From positions 5,160,284-5,224,283 of the forward strand of contig CM074190.1 in assembly GCA_037179385.1 (NCBI GenBank): DNA of 64,000 nt, given 5' to 3'. The notes under the pieces are model-generated. The model was not told the DNA's origin. It worked only from the letters and a program-made list of their open reading frames with translations, and searched no databases. This DNA comes from Holothuria scabra. Taxonomy: Eukaryota; Echinodermata; Holothuroidea; Aspidochirotida; Holothuriidae. Each line of letters starts with the position of its first letter. Position 1 is the stretch's first letter. Both the position numbers and the translations under genes were made by a program. Below, piece after piece: positions 23,928-34,739 of the stretch.

Positions 23928-24268
23928 CAGTGCCGGATCTAGGGTTTTAAAAAGGGGGTGGCTAGGATTTTGAATATTTCAGAGAAAAGAAGTATTTCGC
24001 CTGTAATACGGTCGCACCTTCAAGCTCTATTCTATGTTCGTACCAGACTGCCAGAATTAAATTAGTCTTTGGTGTTGCTGCATTCAACGTTTTAGTTAAT
24101 CCACTTTTAAATGTGTACTTTGAAATTTGTTGTCCGCCTTCCGTAGGAAATAATAATAGGAAGACGATAGCAAGTGAAAACAATGCCTACTTTTTATTAT
24201 TATTATTTTTTGTCAAAAAAGGGGGTGGCTAGCCACTCTAGTCACCCCCCCCCCCAAATCCCCCACTG
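23928..24268. mobile_element. 341-bp hAT-like non-autonomous element
   Basis: The left end CAGTGCCGGATCTAGGG pairs imperfectly with the right end CCCCCCCAAATCCCCCACTG. Just inside each end is GGGGGTGGCTAG (23,955 and 24,222, direct). Flanks GTTGTC and GTTCTC may be the remains of a target duplication. No coding potential. Confidence 0.5.
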
Positions 24269-24639
24269 GTTCTCGTAGGAGTATAGACGTAGTAAAGATG
24301 GCTATCTGTTATGGTTTTGTGTGTGAAAGTTTGGAGTTGCTCAAGTACTTTAAAGCAACAGATTTTCAAGAAAGTTAAAATATTTTCAAAATAGACAACG
24401 GTAAGGTCCAACTCACTGCACGTTTTTCAGGAATATGATATTGTTCCCCATTCAAGTTCAACTTTTGTTCAAAATAATACATAGTCGTCGTGAAATCATA
24501 CAAACTATAGCTTCGGCGGCCATGTTGGTGATCCTTTTTGCCCTAGTCGAGTAGTCGGTGACGACAATTTACGGATAGTACGTACGCGACCCGTTACATG
24601 CTCATTCCATGTGTATAGGAAGTCGGTGACTGTACACTC

Positions 24640-25411
24640 TAGATCCAGAATTCATAAAAAATAAAAGTAGCCTAAACCATGGCTTATTAGATGCGATTTT
24701 TGGCTTTTGAGACCACGAAAGTGCAGAAATGAGCATTTCCATGGGATTATCGTGCAGTGTCAGAAATAGCCATTCATCGCGAGAATGGTCACTTGAAGAA
24801 AAGCGGAATGTAAACTGCCCATTAAAACTCTTAAACCATTACCACTATGATAACAGTTTTATTTTATTTTAACCTGAATGTTCTCTTCAAATGATTTTGA
24901 AAAATATTGTGGTAGCTATTTTGTTATCTTTATAAACTGCTTTTATTGTCTATGTTGACAAATATCCCCGATAACAAGATGGTTATTTGCGCTACAGTTA
25001 TATTGTTGCGCCCTTTGCAATATCTTTTATTGGCCGGGAGGATGAATTTAAATTTAATATCAGTCTGTGTATTTTGTAAGCTTATAATCACGCTTGGTGT
25101 GGAAGCAATTAACTTAGCAGAGCGACAACATTAGTGCGTATAAAGCGTGAAGATACGTCTCGGCAACTGAAAACCTATTCCTATATTACAGTAAATGACT
25201 CTTTTCATCAGAATGTGCAGACAGTACAGTTACAGGTGGCTGTTTGAGAATTTAGTTATCTGGGCCTTAAAACAAAGCTATTAAATTATGTTTTTGTCAA
25301 TATTGGTGCAAGAGTTAAGTATGTTAAAAACCTAAAAAGGGCGCCGACAGACGAATTTGGTCCGTCAGGGGGTCGACCGCCCCCTCTGACCATATGGCAG
25401 CTCCGCCACTG
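24640..25411 (+). repeat. 3' portion of a long dispersed element (partner at 58,354-59,105)
   Basis: This stretch is collinear with 58,354-59,105: GAATTCATAA..ATAAAAG, TTTTGAGACCAC, AACAGTTTTATTTTA, GTCTATGTTGACA, TAATTACGCTTGG-like and GGGCGCCGRCAGACGA blocks occur in the same order. Both end in GACCGCCCCCT, a short spacer and a CCGCCACTG / GCGCCACTG terminus. The left end of this copy was not found. No coding region is visible in either copy. Confidence 0.7.
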
Positions 25412-25484
25412 GCCCGTACAAAAGTAGAAACCAATACTTTATACAGCTTTTCAAACTCATAGACTTAGACTCACTCACACTAGA

Positions 25485-26225
25485 GCCCGCGTGTTTGGTC
25501 TAACGGTAAGAGAATCCGCCTCTCACAGGGCAGGCCCTAGACTCTGCAGAGTCTGCTCAAATCATCTTCACAAAATCAAATTTCACTCCCTCTTTAATAA
25601 GACTCGAAATCATTGCTCTTCTCGTTTACTCCCTCTTTCTGCGTTCATTTTCACAGACTCTGGACACTGGTTTTAATTATGAAGAAGGTTTTTAACTAAA
25701 ACCTTTATTTTTTGCTGCCAAAATCGGTAGAAACCAATTACAACGAATGTTACAAAAATAATGTTGAATATTCATCACCCACTGAAAATGGCCCAGCATG
25801 AGCTTTAACGAGAGTGAACCTTGATGTACAATATTGGTACAGTAAATGGTTCGCCGTGACGTCGTTTCGCTAGGAAGAGAAGCGGACGTGGATACAGGGC
25901 GGCCACAGATAGAGAGCGTAAGATTTTGAAGAGTTATAATGGCTAATCGGCTTGGATAAAACATTTTAAACATTGGTGGGAGAATGATACCGCCAGGAGA
26001 GACTTTGCAAAGTCTAGGCAGGCCCGGGTTCCATTCCCAGGTCGATCATATTAAAGATTCTAAGAATGGAACCTACTGCCATTTTGTGTGATCCTCCGCA
26101 TAGGCAATAGAGTAGGGAAAACAAGCTAGAGAGCCACAACTGGAAAAAAGGCCGTTGCAAGCTCGACTTGAACCAATAGGTTGGAAACTGGGCCGTAAAA
26201 CTCTAACTAGATAACCATTACAGTA
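25485..26225 (+). mobile_element. tRNA-derived SINE (family 1) split by a DNA element
   Basis: The left part (25,485-25,537) holds the tRNA-like A box TTTGGTCTAACGG; the right part (26,017-26,225) holds the B box GGGTTCCATTCCC, the body AAAGATTCTAAGAATGGAAC, and a tail with GGCAATAGAGTAGGGAAAAC and CTGGGCCGTAAAACTCTAAC. The two parts join into one head like the copy at 15,505-15,622 once the insertion at 25,538-26,016 is set aside. The tail is shared with the SINE copies at 34.4, 38.4, 45.3 and 47.3 kb. Confidence 0.8.
25538..26016. mobile_element. 479-bp inverted-repeat element inserted in a SINE, 9-bp target duplication
   Basis: Ends TAGACTCTGCAGAGTCTG and (reverse complement of the right end) TAGACTTTGCAAAGTCTC match at most positions; each end is itself a small palindrome. 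The direct flank GGCAGGCCC occurs at 25,529-25,537 and 26,017-26,025, a perfect 9-bp target-site duplication. A 9-bp duplication suits a Mutator-like element, but the superfamily is not proven. No transposase is encoded. Confidence 0.85.
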
Positions 26226-26941
26226 ATGTCCTTCCACGTCAAACGTGCATGCTCCAAAATACAGTTCTCTCAAATTAAATCTGTTTTAGACCAAATATTA
26301 TCACGATAACCTGTCCCGCCCTTATGAATGAAATTCCACGAATCCCAGTCCTGCGCAGCGGCTTGGTATCCTGAGAAGGCGACCGCCAGCCCCACTGACT
26401 GACCAAGCAGTAGTGACTGCAGACGCCCTTTTCGGATTTTCAACATCCTGTCTTGACGCGCCTTATTTTTTCCATTTGACCAAAATCCCATCTCGCTCCG
26501 TCAATGAATGGGGGAATGATGGGGTGAGAAACCTCTGTATCTAGCAGAAATGTATTCTTCGTAAGACGTTTTCAACTATGATGTAAAATGTCCCCGTTCC
26601 TTTGCCAGCTAGATGCATGGTACAGGTTTTCGACCTGGGTATATGTCATTGTACCCGGTTGAGAACACAATGTTAGTTCATATAAATGGCTATTAAAATT
26701 TCCACATCATGACGATTGAAAAGCTTAGTCAGAGAATTTTGAAAGAAAGGTTCGGTTTTCACAGCTCACAACATTAGAGTACGAGGCAAGGGTGTGGTGG
26801 GCAGACTGCCCCCCCCCCCAGCCCCATTTATACAAGATCTAAAATACTGCGGGAATTTGGCATGATATTTCAGTAAACTTCTAAGCCTTTCCAAAATCTT
26901 AAAAAGGAAAAAAGGAGAAGAAAACAAACATCATATAGCCT

Positions 26942-29092
26942 CAAGGGTGGCGCCAGCGAGGGGGGGGGGGGTGGCCATGGCCCACCCGTCTGGGAACACT
27001 GGCCCCCGTAGGGAAAGGTCGGCGATTTCGTCGGGGAGGCCAAAAAATTTAAAAAAATAGTAAAAAGTCCCACAATGACCGAAGTTACTAGAGATGGGTG
27101 ATCTAGAACATAATTTTTGTTTTGTAATGCTATTTTAATACATATCGGAATCGATTTTAAATCACTTCTTAACTCGGTTAAACCTCATATTATGTACCTT
27201 GTCCTATCTCTTCCCCTGTCGGGGAACGACGGCAATTCTGGGGGAGAGACTTAAACATTTTCGTCGGGGAGCTGTCATCTATAGACCCACGATAAAAGAT
27301 GTGCGTCTGTAGTCACTCGGACGACCTTCTTGATCTTGTTTACTAGAAGACTATAATCTTCAAGGAAACTCACAATTCCGAATTCTCCTTACGAAAACGG
27401 ACGAGAAGTTGTTATGTGCGTTCACTTCCCAATGGTCTGCCAACTGGCCTGCCCGGATAGCCGAATTCTCACAAAGGTAATGAATATCGGCCATATTCAG
27501 CTACACATAATGATAAACAATGGTGTGAAAATCACCCCGTTAGTCTGACTGATGATTTATTTGAAGGCACCTTGAAACGTGACATATTTTCAAATAAGTA
27601 GGGAGTAAAACCATTAAACAGTCTGGAGTTCAGGCAGCCACTTTAAAATTTGATCTCATGATTTAGTTCACCTTGCAATTGAATTCAACGAAGATTCTTA
27701 TTACAGTCAAAACATTATAGCATGTTTTCAATGCCGTTGCATAGTTTCCCTCCGAAAAGAGACAACACTATTAGCCTACATCTAATTGTAGCAAAACCTA
27801 TATTATCTGGTAGATTTCTGAACATTAGCAAGTTGGGTTTTTTTCTCTATTGAAGTTAAACTTTCATTTTGAAGGGAACTAAAAATAACGACTGCTTCAT
27901 TTCTAGTTACAAGTCTGGGAAATGCCATTCCGGCTATAGGGGTTAGATTTTAAACAATTTGCTGTACGCTCCGCGCCAAGTGATGGTGCCGCTTTGCATA
28001 GATAGTGGTTTAGTCTAACAGATAACTGAATAGAACAATGCGAGTTTGTAAATTATTGTTCATTTTGGGGCAGCATTATGAAGTGAAAATAACTTTATTG
28101 CGAAAGAAATCTAAAAAAGGACTTCTTCAATTCTAGTTACGAGGCCAGGAAATGCCATTTTCTGCTGTCCGGGGATTCTCAATTTTTTGAAAATTCTGTG
28201 CGCTCGACTTAGATAATCTTTCGGGCAGGATGACATTTTTTCTCACAAAGAAGAATTCTGCTTCTCCCAAACTGACACGTTCCCGTACGCCTATGACGAT
28301 AAATAAAATTTAAAACTTCAAGTATATGCGAAGCCATATTTTTTTCTCGGGAGAATGCTACAATATGGTCCGAGGGCCTAAATCTGCATGATGATATTCA
28401 GTAACCTCAACAAAACTACAAATCACCCCTACGGTACTTGATTTTCCTCATGAGAACGTCAGGTTCCTCCATAAAACCCCCAAACTGTCATAAAATTACA
28501 ATTTATTCCAATATTAGCTTTAGCTCGTTGAAAGTGGCAAAATTTTACAATTTTCATGGATACTCCGTACAATAAATAACCAAAGCCAACTCTGTTAATC
28601 ACCCATCATAGGCCTCCTACCTAATTTTGCACATTAAAGACATATTACTTAATAAAAGAAACCAAAGTTTCTCCATTATAATACGCTCTTAATTTTCAAA
28701 GATTCGTTCAAACAGGAAAAAACTTATAGACTCGCCTCGAAGCCTTAGTTCGTAGTTCGTAGGTCTTGTTCGATTCAACGTGTAACCCCAAAAGAATTTC
28801 AGCTGTGGCCCATAGCGTTTTTATTTTTCCCTCATGAAAGACATACTCCTCAATAAACACCCCAAATTTTTTATAGTACCACCAAAAGCCAAATTTCTTT
28901 CAAAAGTTTCAATTTTTACTTCAAATAAACTCCAGATTTTTAAGTATTTGTTAAAATGACCGCCCAAAATTTCGGCGCGCTTTCGGCGCCTCAAATTCTG
29001 CCAAGTCACGTTCCACCGGGACATATAACATTGCCTTTGTCGGGGCCTTGGAATTCAGGCCCCCTGTCGGGCAAATCCTGGCGCCACCCCTG
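26942..29092. mobile_element. 2.15-kb hAT-like non-autonomous element
   Basis: Terminal repeats CAAGGGTGGCGCCAG and (reverse complement of right end) CAGGGGTGGCGCCAG differ at one base of 15. Flanks TATAGCCT (26,934-26,941) and TACAGCCT (29,093-29,100) match at 7 of 8 bases. An 8-bp duplication with CAG-type ends is characteristic of hAT elements. The interior is non-coding apart from short random frames and contains internal repeats, so it is non-autonomous or decayed. Confidence 0.8.
27840..28210. repeat. Internal tandem repeat (about 230 bp) of the 26.9-29.1 kb element
   Basis: TTCTAGTTAC at 27,901 and 28,131 begins two collinear blocks (GGGAAATGCCATT / AGGAAATGCCATT, then GTACGCTCCGCGCC / GTGCGCTCG). 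A related block occurs near 29,235 and near 23,380-23,480. The spacing is 230 bp. Confidence 0.6.
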
Positions 29093-29884
29093 TACAGCCT
29101 AGGATAGGCTATGCCCGGAAAAAAGAAAAACAAAACATCATAAAGTTCATCAGTCACGGTAAAGTTTTCATGAACAAACAAGATGATTTAAAAAATTCGC
29201 TGTTTATTCGGGCAGCGCAAAAAACACCTCATTTTCCGAACGCTCCGCGCCAACACTAATTGGTAGCTCTCCGCTTACAATAGTCATCTTACTGCCAGTG
29301 GCTCTTGAATCATACTCAATACCGATACCGCGAAGTGGCACTGCAATAAAACTAGCTAAACGGCCTGCCCTAAATTAAGGCTGAACCTTAACTTATTCCT
29401 AACTGAACCCCAGGCATAATCGAACCGTCGGTACTGTGGAACCACATGCCAAAGCCTGTTTTAATTTGAGAATGCGCGCTGACATAGGCGGGATTGCGGC
29501 GCGGCAGACTTGCCCCCACCCACTTTTTTCCAGAACTTAGTTTTTTTCACGTCAAAGTCTGGTTGCTTTTGCTACAAAATACAAACTGTAACTGACAGAG
29601 CTACGCGAGTGATACTTAAGTTGTTTAATGTTTGAACAGGTCATATACTGCATTGAAAACTAAATAAAAACAATATTCGTCCAATAAATGTCTCAACGCT
29701 GTTTTTTTTCGACACGCTTCGCGGGCACTCGTTTTAAATATGTTAGGATTAGGGGTTACTTCTTGTAGAACACTTCGTCCATTGTCACTGGAACTTATCA
29801 CCAGTGCCGGGCAGTACACAGCTGAAGCTCTACCGTAACTAGTAAAGGGGGGAAGCGTGGAGGCGGTTGTTTTCTGGTCCCCTC

Positions 29885-30144
29885 CATGGGTGTCCGCAGA
29901 AAAAAAAAAACAAGGGGGGGGGAACCTCCGAGTCACCATAAATTGACACGAAGCGTGAGAAAGTTTCGTCCCGAAATGCCTCCCAGATCGCTGGAAATGG
30001 AATTTCTAAACCCTATTTTTCGCATAGAAACTTAAAAACACGTTTTGTTCGGCTTTTTCTTTGATTTTTATACGCTTTTTCAAATGTTTGATTTTCCGGG
30101 GGGCCGGGGGGAGTCCCTCCCCTGCCCATGCCTGCGGACGCCAA
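29885..30144. mobile_element. 260-bp hAT-like MITE nested in the 29.5-31.2 kb element
   Basis: Starts CATGGGTGTCCGCAG and ends CTGCGGACGCC plus two bases. Flanks GTCCCCTC (29,877-29,884) and GTCCCCTT (30,145-30,152) match at 7 of 8. Its interior (CCTCCCAGATCGCTGGAAATG near 29,981) matches 57,753-58,053, which has the same ends. Confidence 0.75.
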
Positions 30145-30231
30145 GTCCCCTTCTCTTCCCCAAGCTTTCTGAAAGGACGATGATCTTATTTGACCCTAAT
30201 CTGGGAACCACTATTTTTCGGCTGAATTAAA

Positions 30232-30725
30232 AAGGGACCCACCCTCTTTCTAATTTCCATTAATTTTGCTATTGAGATGTCTCAAAAGTCCATTTTTCGG
30301 CGTCTTCTGCGCGCCACAGATTAGGACTCTATAAAAGTCTCATGAAAAGGACTGTACAGGAAACCAACAGCACGTTTTCGCTTACTACAAATATCCTCAG
30401 GGGTCACCCTTATTCAGCTGTAGAGAAAAGGGACCACTCTAATTTTATTTCAATTTCACTATTGAGATGAAGTAAAATTCCATCTTTCGGCGCGCTCAGT
30501 GCGCCCCTTTACAGGTAACGGCCGGTTCTGTCAAAGTCACCTGAAAAAGACTATATAGAAAACCAGAGTATGTTTGTGCGTGAGTAAGAATGTCTCAAGT
30601 TAAGGGGCGTCGTTATTCAGCTAAGGTTAAAAGTGGCCCATACTTTCTCCGTAATTTTTCGCAGTTTCATTACTGAACTGTCTTAACTAACGTTAAAATT
30701 TTTGGCGCGTTTCGCGCGCCCCATC
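30232..30725. repeat. Three-copy tandem repeat, about 200-bp unit
   Basis: Each copy has an AAAGGGACC/AAAGTGGCCC start, a block like CTATTGAGATG (30,270, 30,460 and diverged TTACTGAACTG at 30,670), then TTTTCGGCG / TTTCGGCGCGC / TTTTGGCGCGTTTCGCGCGCC. Spacings are about 190 and 210 bp. It lies entirely inside the 29.5-31.2 kb transposon. Confidence 0.7.
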
Positions 30726-31241
30726 ATAGACAAAGGCTAAATTCACATCACATCATGAAAATTCCCCTAGCTTTCTGAAAAGAAAATCTAGGGCACCAAG
30801 GAGCCTCCTCCCCGGGGAGCCAATGAAAAACCTCAATTATAAATAATCAATTCTCCCTTACCGCACTCTCTGCATTCAATCGATTCCGGTCGTAAGGATA
30901 TAATTGAAGAAAGTCAAATAGTGATATTTGGTTTCTGTAAAGTGCCCATTTTATGTTCAAAGTTGAAGATAAAATGCATCATTTTAATGCCTACAATTTC
31001 GTATGTACCCAGGAGCTTCCGAGTGTTTCGCCCCTGCCCCCTCCCCCCCCCACCCCATGCACCGGGACTTTAATTGCCCCTGGAACCCACCAGGGGCCAT
31101 AAGGCGGGTCCTTGGACCCCACGCCGTAATAGGGGGAGCGCTTCGCGCTCCGACCGCTGGGCCTTCGGCGCCGTTTGGTTTCCTGCCCGAATTTGTCCCT
31201 TCCCCCACTTTCAGAGATCAAATCCCGCCCCTGCGCGCTGA

Positions 31242-32215
31242 CATCCGATCGCCACTCAGGCCATCAACATGTGCTGCATGCAGCCGAGCTGCCAGTGTTC
31301 AAGCTAGCTAAGTAAGCACGTCACTAACTTAAGTTGGCCGGTGTGGTAGCTTGCTGTAAGCAGGCTCTTTTGTTTGCGTTTCAACTACAGTACTACATTC
31401 AAGTATCAAAAATCTTACTTTCGCTACTATAAATAAAACTACGAGTCGATCAACGGCTTCACTGTTGAACAGTCGACGTTTCCAACTAAGTTACATGGCA
31501 TACCTACGGTATACAATATCCTGTTTACAGAGGTGTATTATAATTTTGAGAGAGCGCCATCTTTCAGCTACTACAGCGTCTGCTCCGCAGGCTACCGGTA
31601 CGGTGGGACCAAGGCCAGGTTGCACAATATACCTGGCATTCAGTATTCCACAGTCGGAGAATGGTGAGCAATTTACTTTTGCTGGGAACTGGAATGCTGT
31701 ACCTTTCAGTCTCAGGTTTTTTTCTAAATCGCAAGTCGACATTGATGGGTAGGTTGACATTAACCCCAATCTATAATTTGAAATAGGCCTATCTAGGCTA
31801 GAGCCATACAAACTAGTTAGTTATCCGGGCCCAATTTGTTGCCTTTTTTCTCAGTGTAGGCTTATCCTGTAACGTTAATTTAGGCCTAGCCTAGGCCTTA
31901 CTGTAGACCTGTACGTTTATGCTTGCGTGTTGCTATGAATTCGGAGAGGTCCGACTCTATTAGGCCAACCAAGAAAACAGCAATATTGGTAAGGGAACAT
32001 GTGAAACATTGAATACTACAAATAAATGGTTTGTGTTCGAGCCACAGCTGCTTGGGGGATCGGGAGAGTTATTTGTGGGAGCTCGTCCTAACTTTGAACA
32101 TATGGTCGAGGTCAATAGGGCTTGCTAGCGCCTGTTTTGGAATATCACTGAACTGTTTTGTACACTAGGCTTAACCATACGTCTAAGTTTGAGACCGCCA
32201 TTAAAGTACTGTACT
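31242..32215. other. CpG-containing gene-free segment, possible promoter side of the downstream unit
   Basis: No domain-bearing frame is present; open frames of 95 and 106 codons overlap on opposite strands at 31,465-31,811. CpG is retained here, whereas it becomes rare from about 33.1 kb onward. This could be an unmethylated 5' region for the plus-strand unit, but I see no definite core promoter. Confidence 0.25.
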
Positions 32216-32223
32216 GTTTTAAA

Positions 32224-33083
32224 GGTTACCGGTCGTTTCGCCCCCTTGCCAGTTCCCCCCCAACCAGTTCCCCACCAACCAGTTCCCCCCCAACCAGTCC
32301 CCCCGGTCGTTTTGCCCCCTTGCCAGTTCGCCCCGTAGTTGAAGTTGTTTCACCCCAAAGAGGAGGTTGTTTGGCCCCCAAATACTTTTGAGTATGTCAT
32401 CAAATACTACCGACCTTTAAATGCAGTTTTGTAGTTGTCATAACAGAAATTTTAAAAAAGTTATGACAGTTGGCAAGAATGTGACAAAAACCAAGTCAAG
32501 TAAGGGTAGGCAGTCATTTTTCAGATGCACCAACCAGTCATTGACCTGGTATTCTCTTGCACCTCCAGAATTAAGTTTCACAAGCAAGTTTAGCATTTTT
32601 TAAAAAAATTTTCAATTTTTTTGTGCCATTTATTGGAAATTATAAATAGAACCGAATGAAACAGTCACAAAATATGATGTGAGAACGTTTACACAAAGAA
32701 TCACATGAACCATGTAGTAATGATAATGCAGATAGAAAGCGTACATTGGTTCTATCAATCATAATCAACACAATTAACACTCAACAATTGCGCACAAGCG
32801 TACGGTAACGCTATGAGCTAGTACAAATGAACAGCTTGTTTCACCTTTAAAAATGCACTCATTCTCATCCCGAAAGAGAATTAAATAAGAAACTTCACTT
32901 CGTGGACATCGTTTGTTCTAAAACATTCACTTGTTTTAAAGGGACCTGCTTCAGAAAGATAAGGTGGCGAACTGGTAGGTGTTAGAGGGCGAACTGGCAG
33001 GTCTTAGGGGCGAACTGGTTTATGCTTGGGGCAAACTGGTATTTAGGGGGCGAACTGGCAAGGGTACAAAACGACCGGCTACC
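32224..33083. mobile_element. 860-bp foldback element whose ends are CCAGTTCGCC arrays
   Basis: Left end GGTTACCGGTCGTTTCGCCC and right end (reverse complement) GGTAGCCGGTCGTTTTG form the outer inverted repeat, each followed by CCTTGCCAGTTC. The left arm then repeats AACCAGTTCCCC-like units (32,250-32,340). The right arm carries inverted units (GGGCGAACTGG at about 32,986, 33,007 and 33,048, with diverged GCGAACTGG/GGCAAACTGG units). Flanks GTTTTAAA (32,216-32,223) and ATTTTAAA (33,084-33,091) match at 7 of 8, as for an hAT-type insertion. No coding region. Confidence 0.8.
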
Positions 33084-33109
33084 ATTTTAAAGGCGTATTT
33101 TCATCATCC

Positions 33110-33400
33110 CAAACAGTTCCAATTCTCCCAACCTTCTTACTTCTAGCCCCTCCCACATTTATCTAAAATTCATCTTTATCCAGACACAATCCTATATTGC
33201 TTCATGGCTTGTCCCAGTGGCCATACAAGTCCATAATGTGTAATCAAGACACTCTCAGTGCCCATGCTGTGTAATTTAGCTATGATGCATTGTCTGAATG
33301 TGATGCCAATCAAAGAGCTGTACCAATTGAGAGTTTTGGTATATGCATACTGAAACTGTAGTTTAGGGTGATGAATGACTGCCTCCCACACGTTGTCTCA
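33110..33400 (+). repeat. Dispersed repeat of about 290 bp (full copy)
   Basis: Blocks CTTCTTACTTCTAGCCCCTC, CCCAC, AAAATTCATCTTTATCCAGA, ACAAGTCCATAATGTGTAAT and CAATCAAAGAGCTGTACCAA occur in the same order, inverted, at 59,440-59,745. The first half is repeated directly at 33,425-33,560. It is not coding. The class is unknown. Confidence 0.65.
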
Positions 33401-33424
33401 ACGTTATACAGTTAGTACAGCTTC

Positions 33425-33560
33425 CAATTCTTTCACCCCAAACTAAACAGTACCAAATTTCTCAACCTTCTCACTCAAGCCCCTCCCACAATTGTCTGAA
33501 ATTCATCCTCATCCAGACACAGTCTCAGTGTAGTGCCTCAGGGTGAGTGTGATATTTGTG
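33425..33560 (+). repeat. Dispersed 290-bp repeat, partial tandem copy
   Basis: It has the same first half as 33,110-33,225: CAACCTTCTCACTCAAGCCC, CTCCCACA, GAAATTCATCCTCATCCAGA and CAGTCTCAGTGTAGTGCCTC. It is closer in sequence to the inverted copy at 59.6-59.7 kb than to its immediate neighbour. Confidence 0.65.
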
Positions 33561-33716
33561 ACCAACGAGTGTGCAGGCCCGTTGGGTGTGCACCTGCATT
33601 AACAATATGTGTAAAAATCATGAAATGAGAGAGCTTTTAGGTGCGCATTTGACCTTACACTGAGTATATAAAAAAGTCAATGTGTGTAACTTACAGTCAG
33701 ACTCAGTACAGTCCAA

Positions 33717-34170
33717 TTCATTTCTTTTCATTTCATTTATTTCGACCACACAAATACAAACTTGTACAGTACTGTACATGATAACCAGAAATGGTACCTT
33801 CTACACTATAAAAACAGGATACTATAGAACAAACACATAAATCTCTAACAAGACTAGCAACCTCCAGAAAAAATATTAATCACAAAGGGTACTGTAAAAA
33901 CAAAAACACAGGGGAGAAACAGAGAGAGAAAAAGAGGAGAGAGAGGCTGAGGAAAGAGAGGAGAGACTCGCAACACTCGGTTTTTATCAAGGACTTAGTA
34001 AAATCTTCAATTATGCTTCTTAAAGGGGTGATAAGATATCAGTTGTTTTAAGCAACTTTGAAGGTTGTTACATAATGTAAAACAATAGTTGTTCAAAAGA
34101 AATTGTCCATGCCTACTGTAGAGTATTGTCTAGTAAAGGAGAAAAGAGCATTGAATTGTCCTTTAAGACA
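33717..34170 (-). mobile_element. LINE 3' end relic, minus strand
   Basis: Read on the minus strand, a short frame (34,085 to 34,015) gives CNNLQSCLKQLISYHPFKKH, resembling the W(N)NLP...FKKH C-terminus of CR1/Jockey-like RT proteins. It is followed by a pyrimidine-rich 3' UTR (33,905-33,968 as purines on the plus strand) and an A-rich tail AATAAATGAAATGAAAAG near 33,720-33,745. Tail and pyrimidine tract resemble the plus-strand relic at 34.7-35.3 kb. Confidence 0.55.
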
Positions 34171-34397
34171 AGTAAATTAGGACTGTGCTGTGCCATAGGG
34201 CTTAATTACTGAGCACAACTAGTTATAGTATTCAAGATTCCTTACCTTACTGTATATTTGATTTAACCTCTTCCAAAGTTCTTCAGAAGGTTCTTATAAC
34301 CTTTTCTGATGGAAGAGAGCAAGTGTTGCTTTTCAAGAAAAAAAAACCTCACATCAAATGCAATATGTCTTCTGTGATCTGGAACCTATTGCTGTTG

Positions 34398-34520
34398 TGC
34401 TCAGTGTAAGCAGTGAAGTAAAACAAGCCAGTGTTGAAATGAGCCACAATGGGATAAAAGGTTGTGGCTGACTCAGTTGTTTAGAAAGTGGGCTGTAAAA
34501 CTTTGGCATCTAACCAACTA
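34398..34520 (+). mobile_element. SINE tail fragment (family 1)
   Basis: GCTCAGTGTAAGCAGTGAAG then AAAACAAGCC, and later TTTAGAAAGTGGGCTGTAAA plus ACTTTGGCATCTAACCAAC, match in order the tails at 26.1, 38.4, 45.3 and 47.3 kb. The tRNA-like head is not recognisable. Confidence 0.6.
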
Positions 34521-34739
34521 ACCCAACAAATTTTAAGTGTACGAATCCTCCTCCATCCCCCAGACTGTATCTCAATACAGATTAATTAAAGTACTCACAG
34601 ATAAACCTACTGCAGGCTCTACGCAATTGACCTCCTCTACAGGGAAAATAGCTTGCTTAAAATAAGAGACATTCATTCCTGTTGTATGAATAGCTTTGTG
34701 TATAACCATTGTAAGAATAAGTTTATACCAAAAAGCTAT

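Larger units (their letters stand above)
29483..31233. mobile_element. 1.75-kb hAT-like non-autonomous element with perfect 8-bp target duplication
   Basis: Left end CATAGGCGGGATTG and right end (reverse complement) CAGGGGCGGGATTTG form a short terminal inverted repeat. CGCGCTGA flanks it exactly on both sides (29,475-29,482 and 31,234-31,241). The interior holds a three-copy tandem repeat (30,232-30,725) and a nested smaller element (29,885-30,144). Open frames of up to about 100 codons near 31.0-31.3 kb overlap on both strands and reflect GC-rich composition, not genes. Confidence 0.85.

Noticed and set aside
30984..31311. Several 70-100 codon frames, proline- and glycine-rich
   Set aside because: They lie in the GC-rich right part of an hAT-like element and occur in several frames on both strands.
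31465..31811. Overlapping 95 and 106 codon frames with a possible exon (CAG acceptor near 31,566, GTGAGC donor near 31,663)
   Set aside because: No recognisable protein and no phase-compatible partner exon; kept only as a possible promoter-side region.
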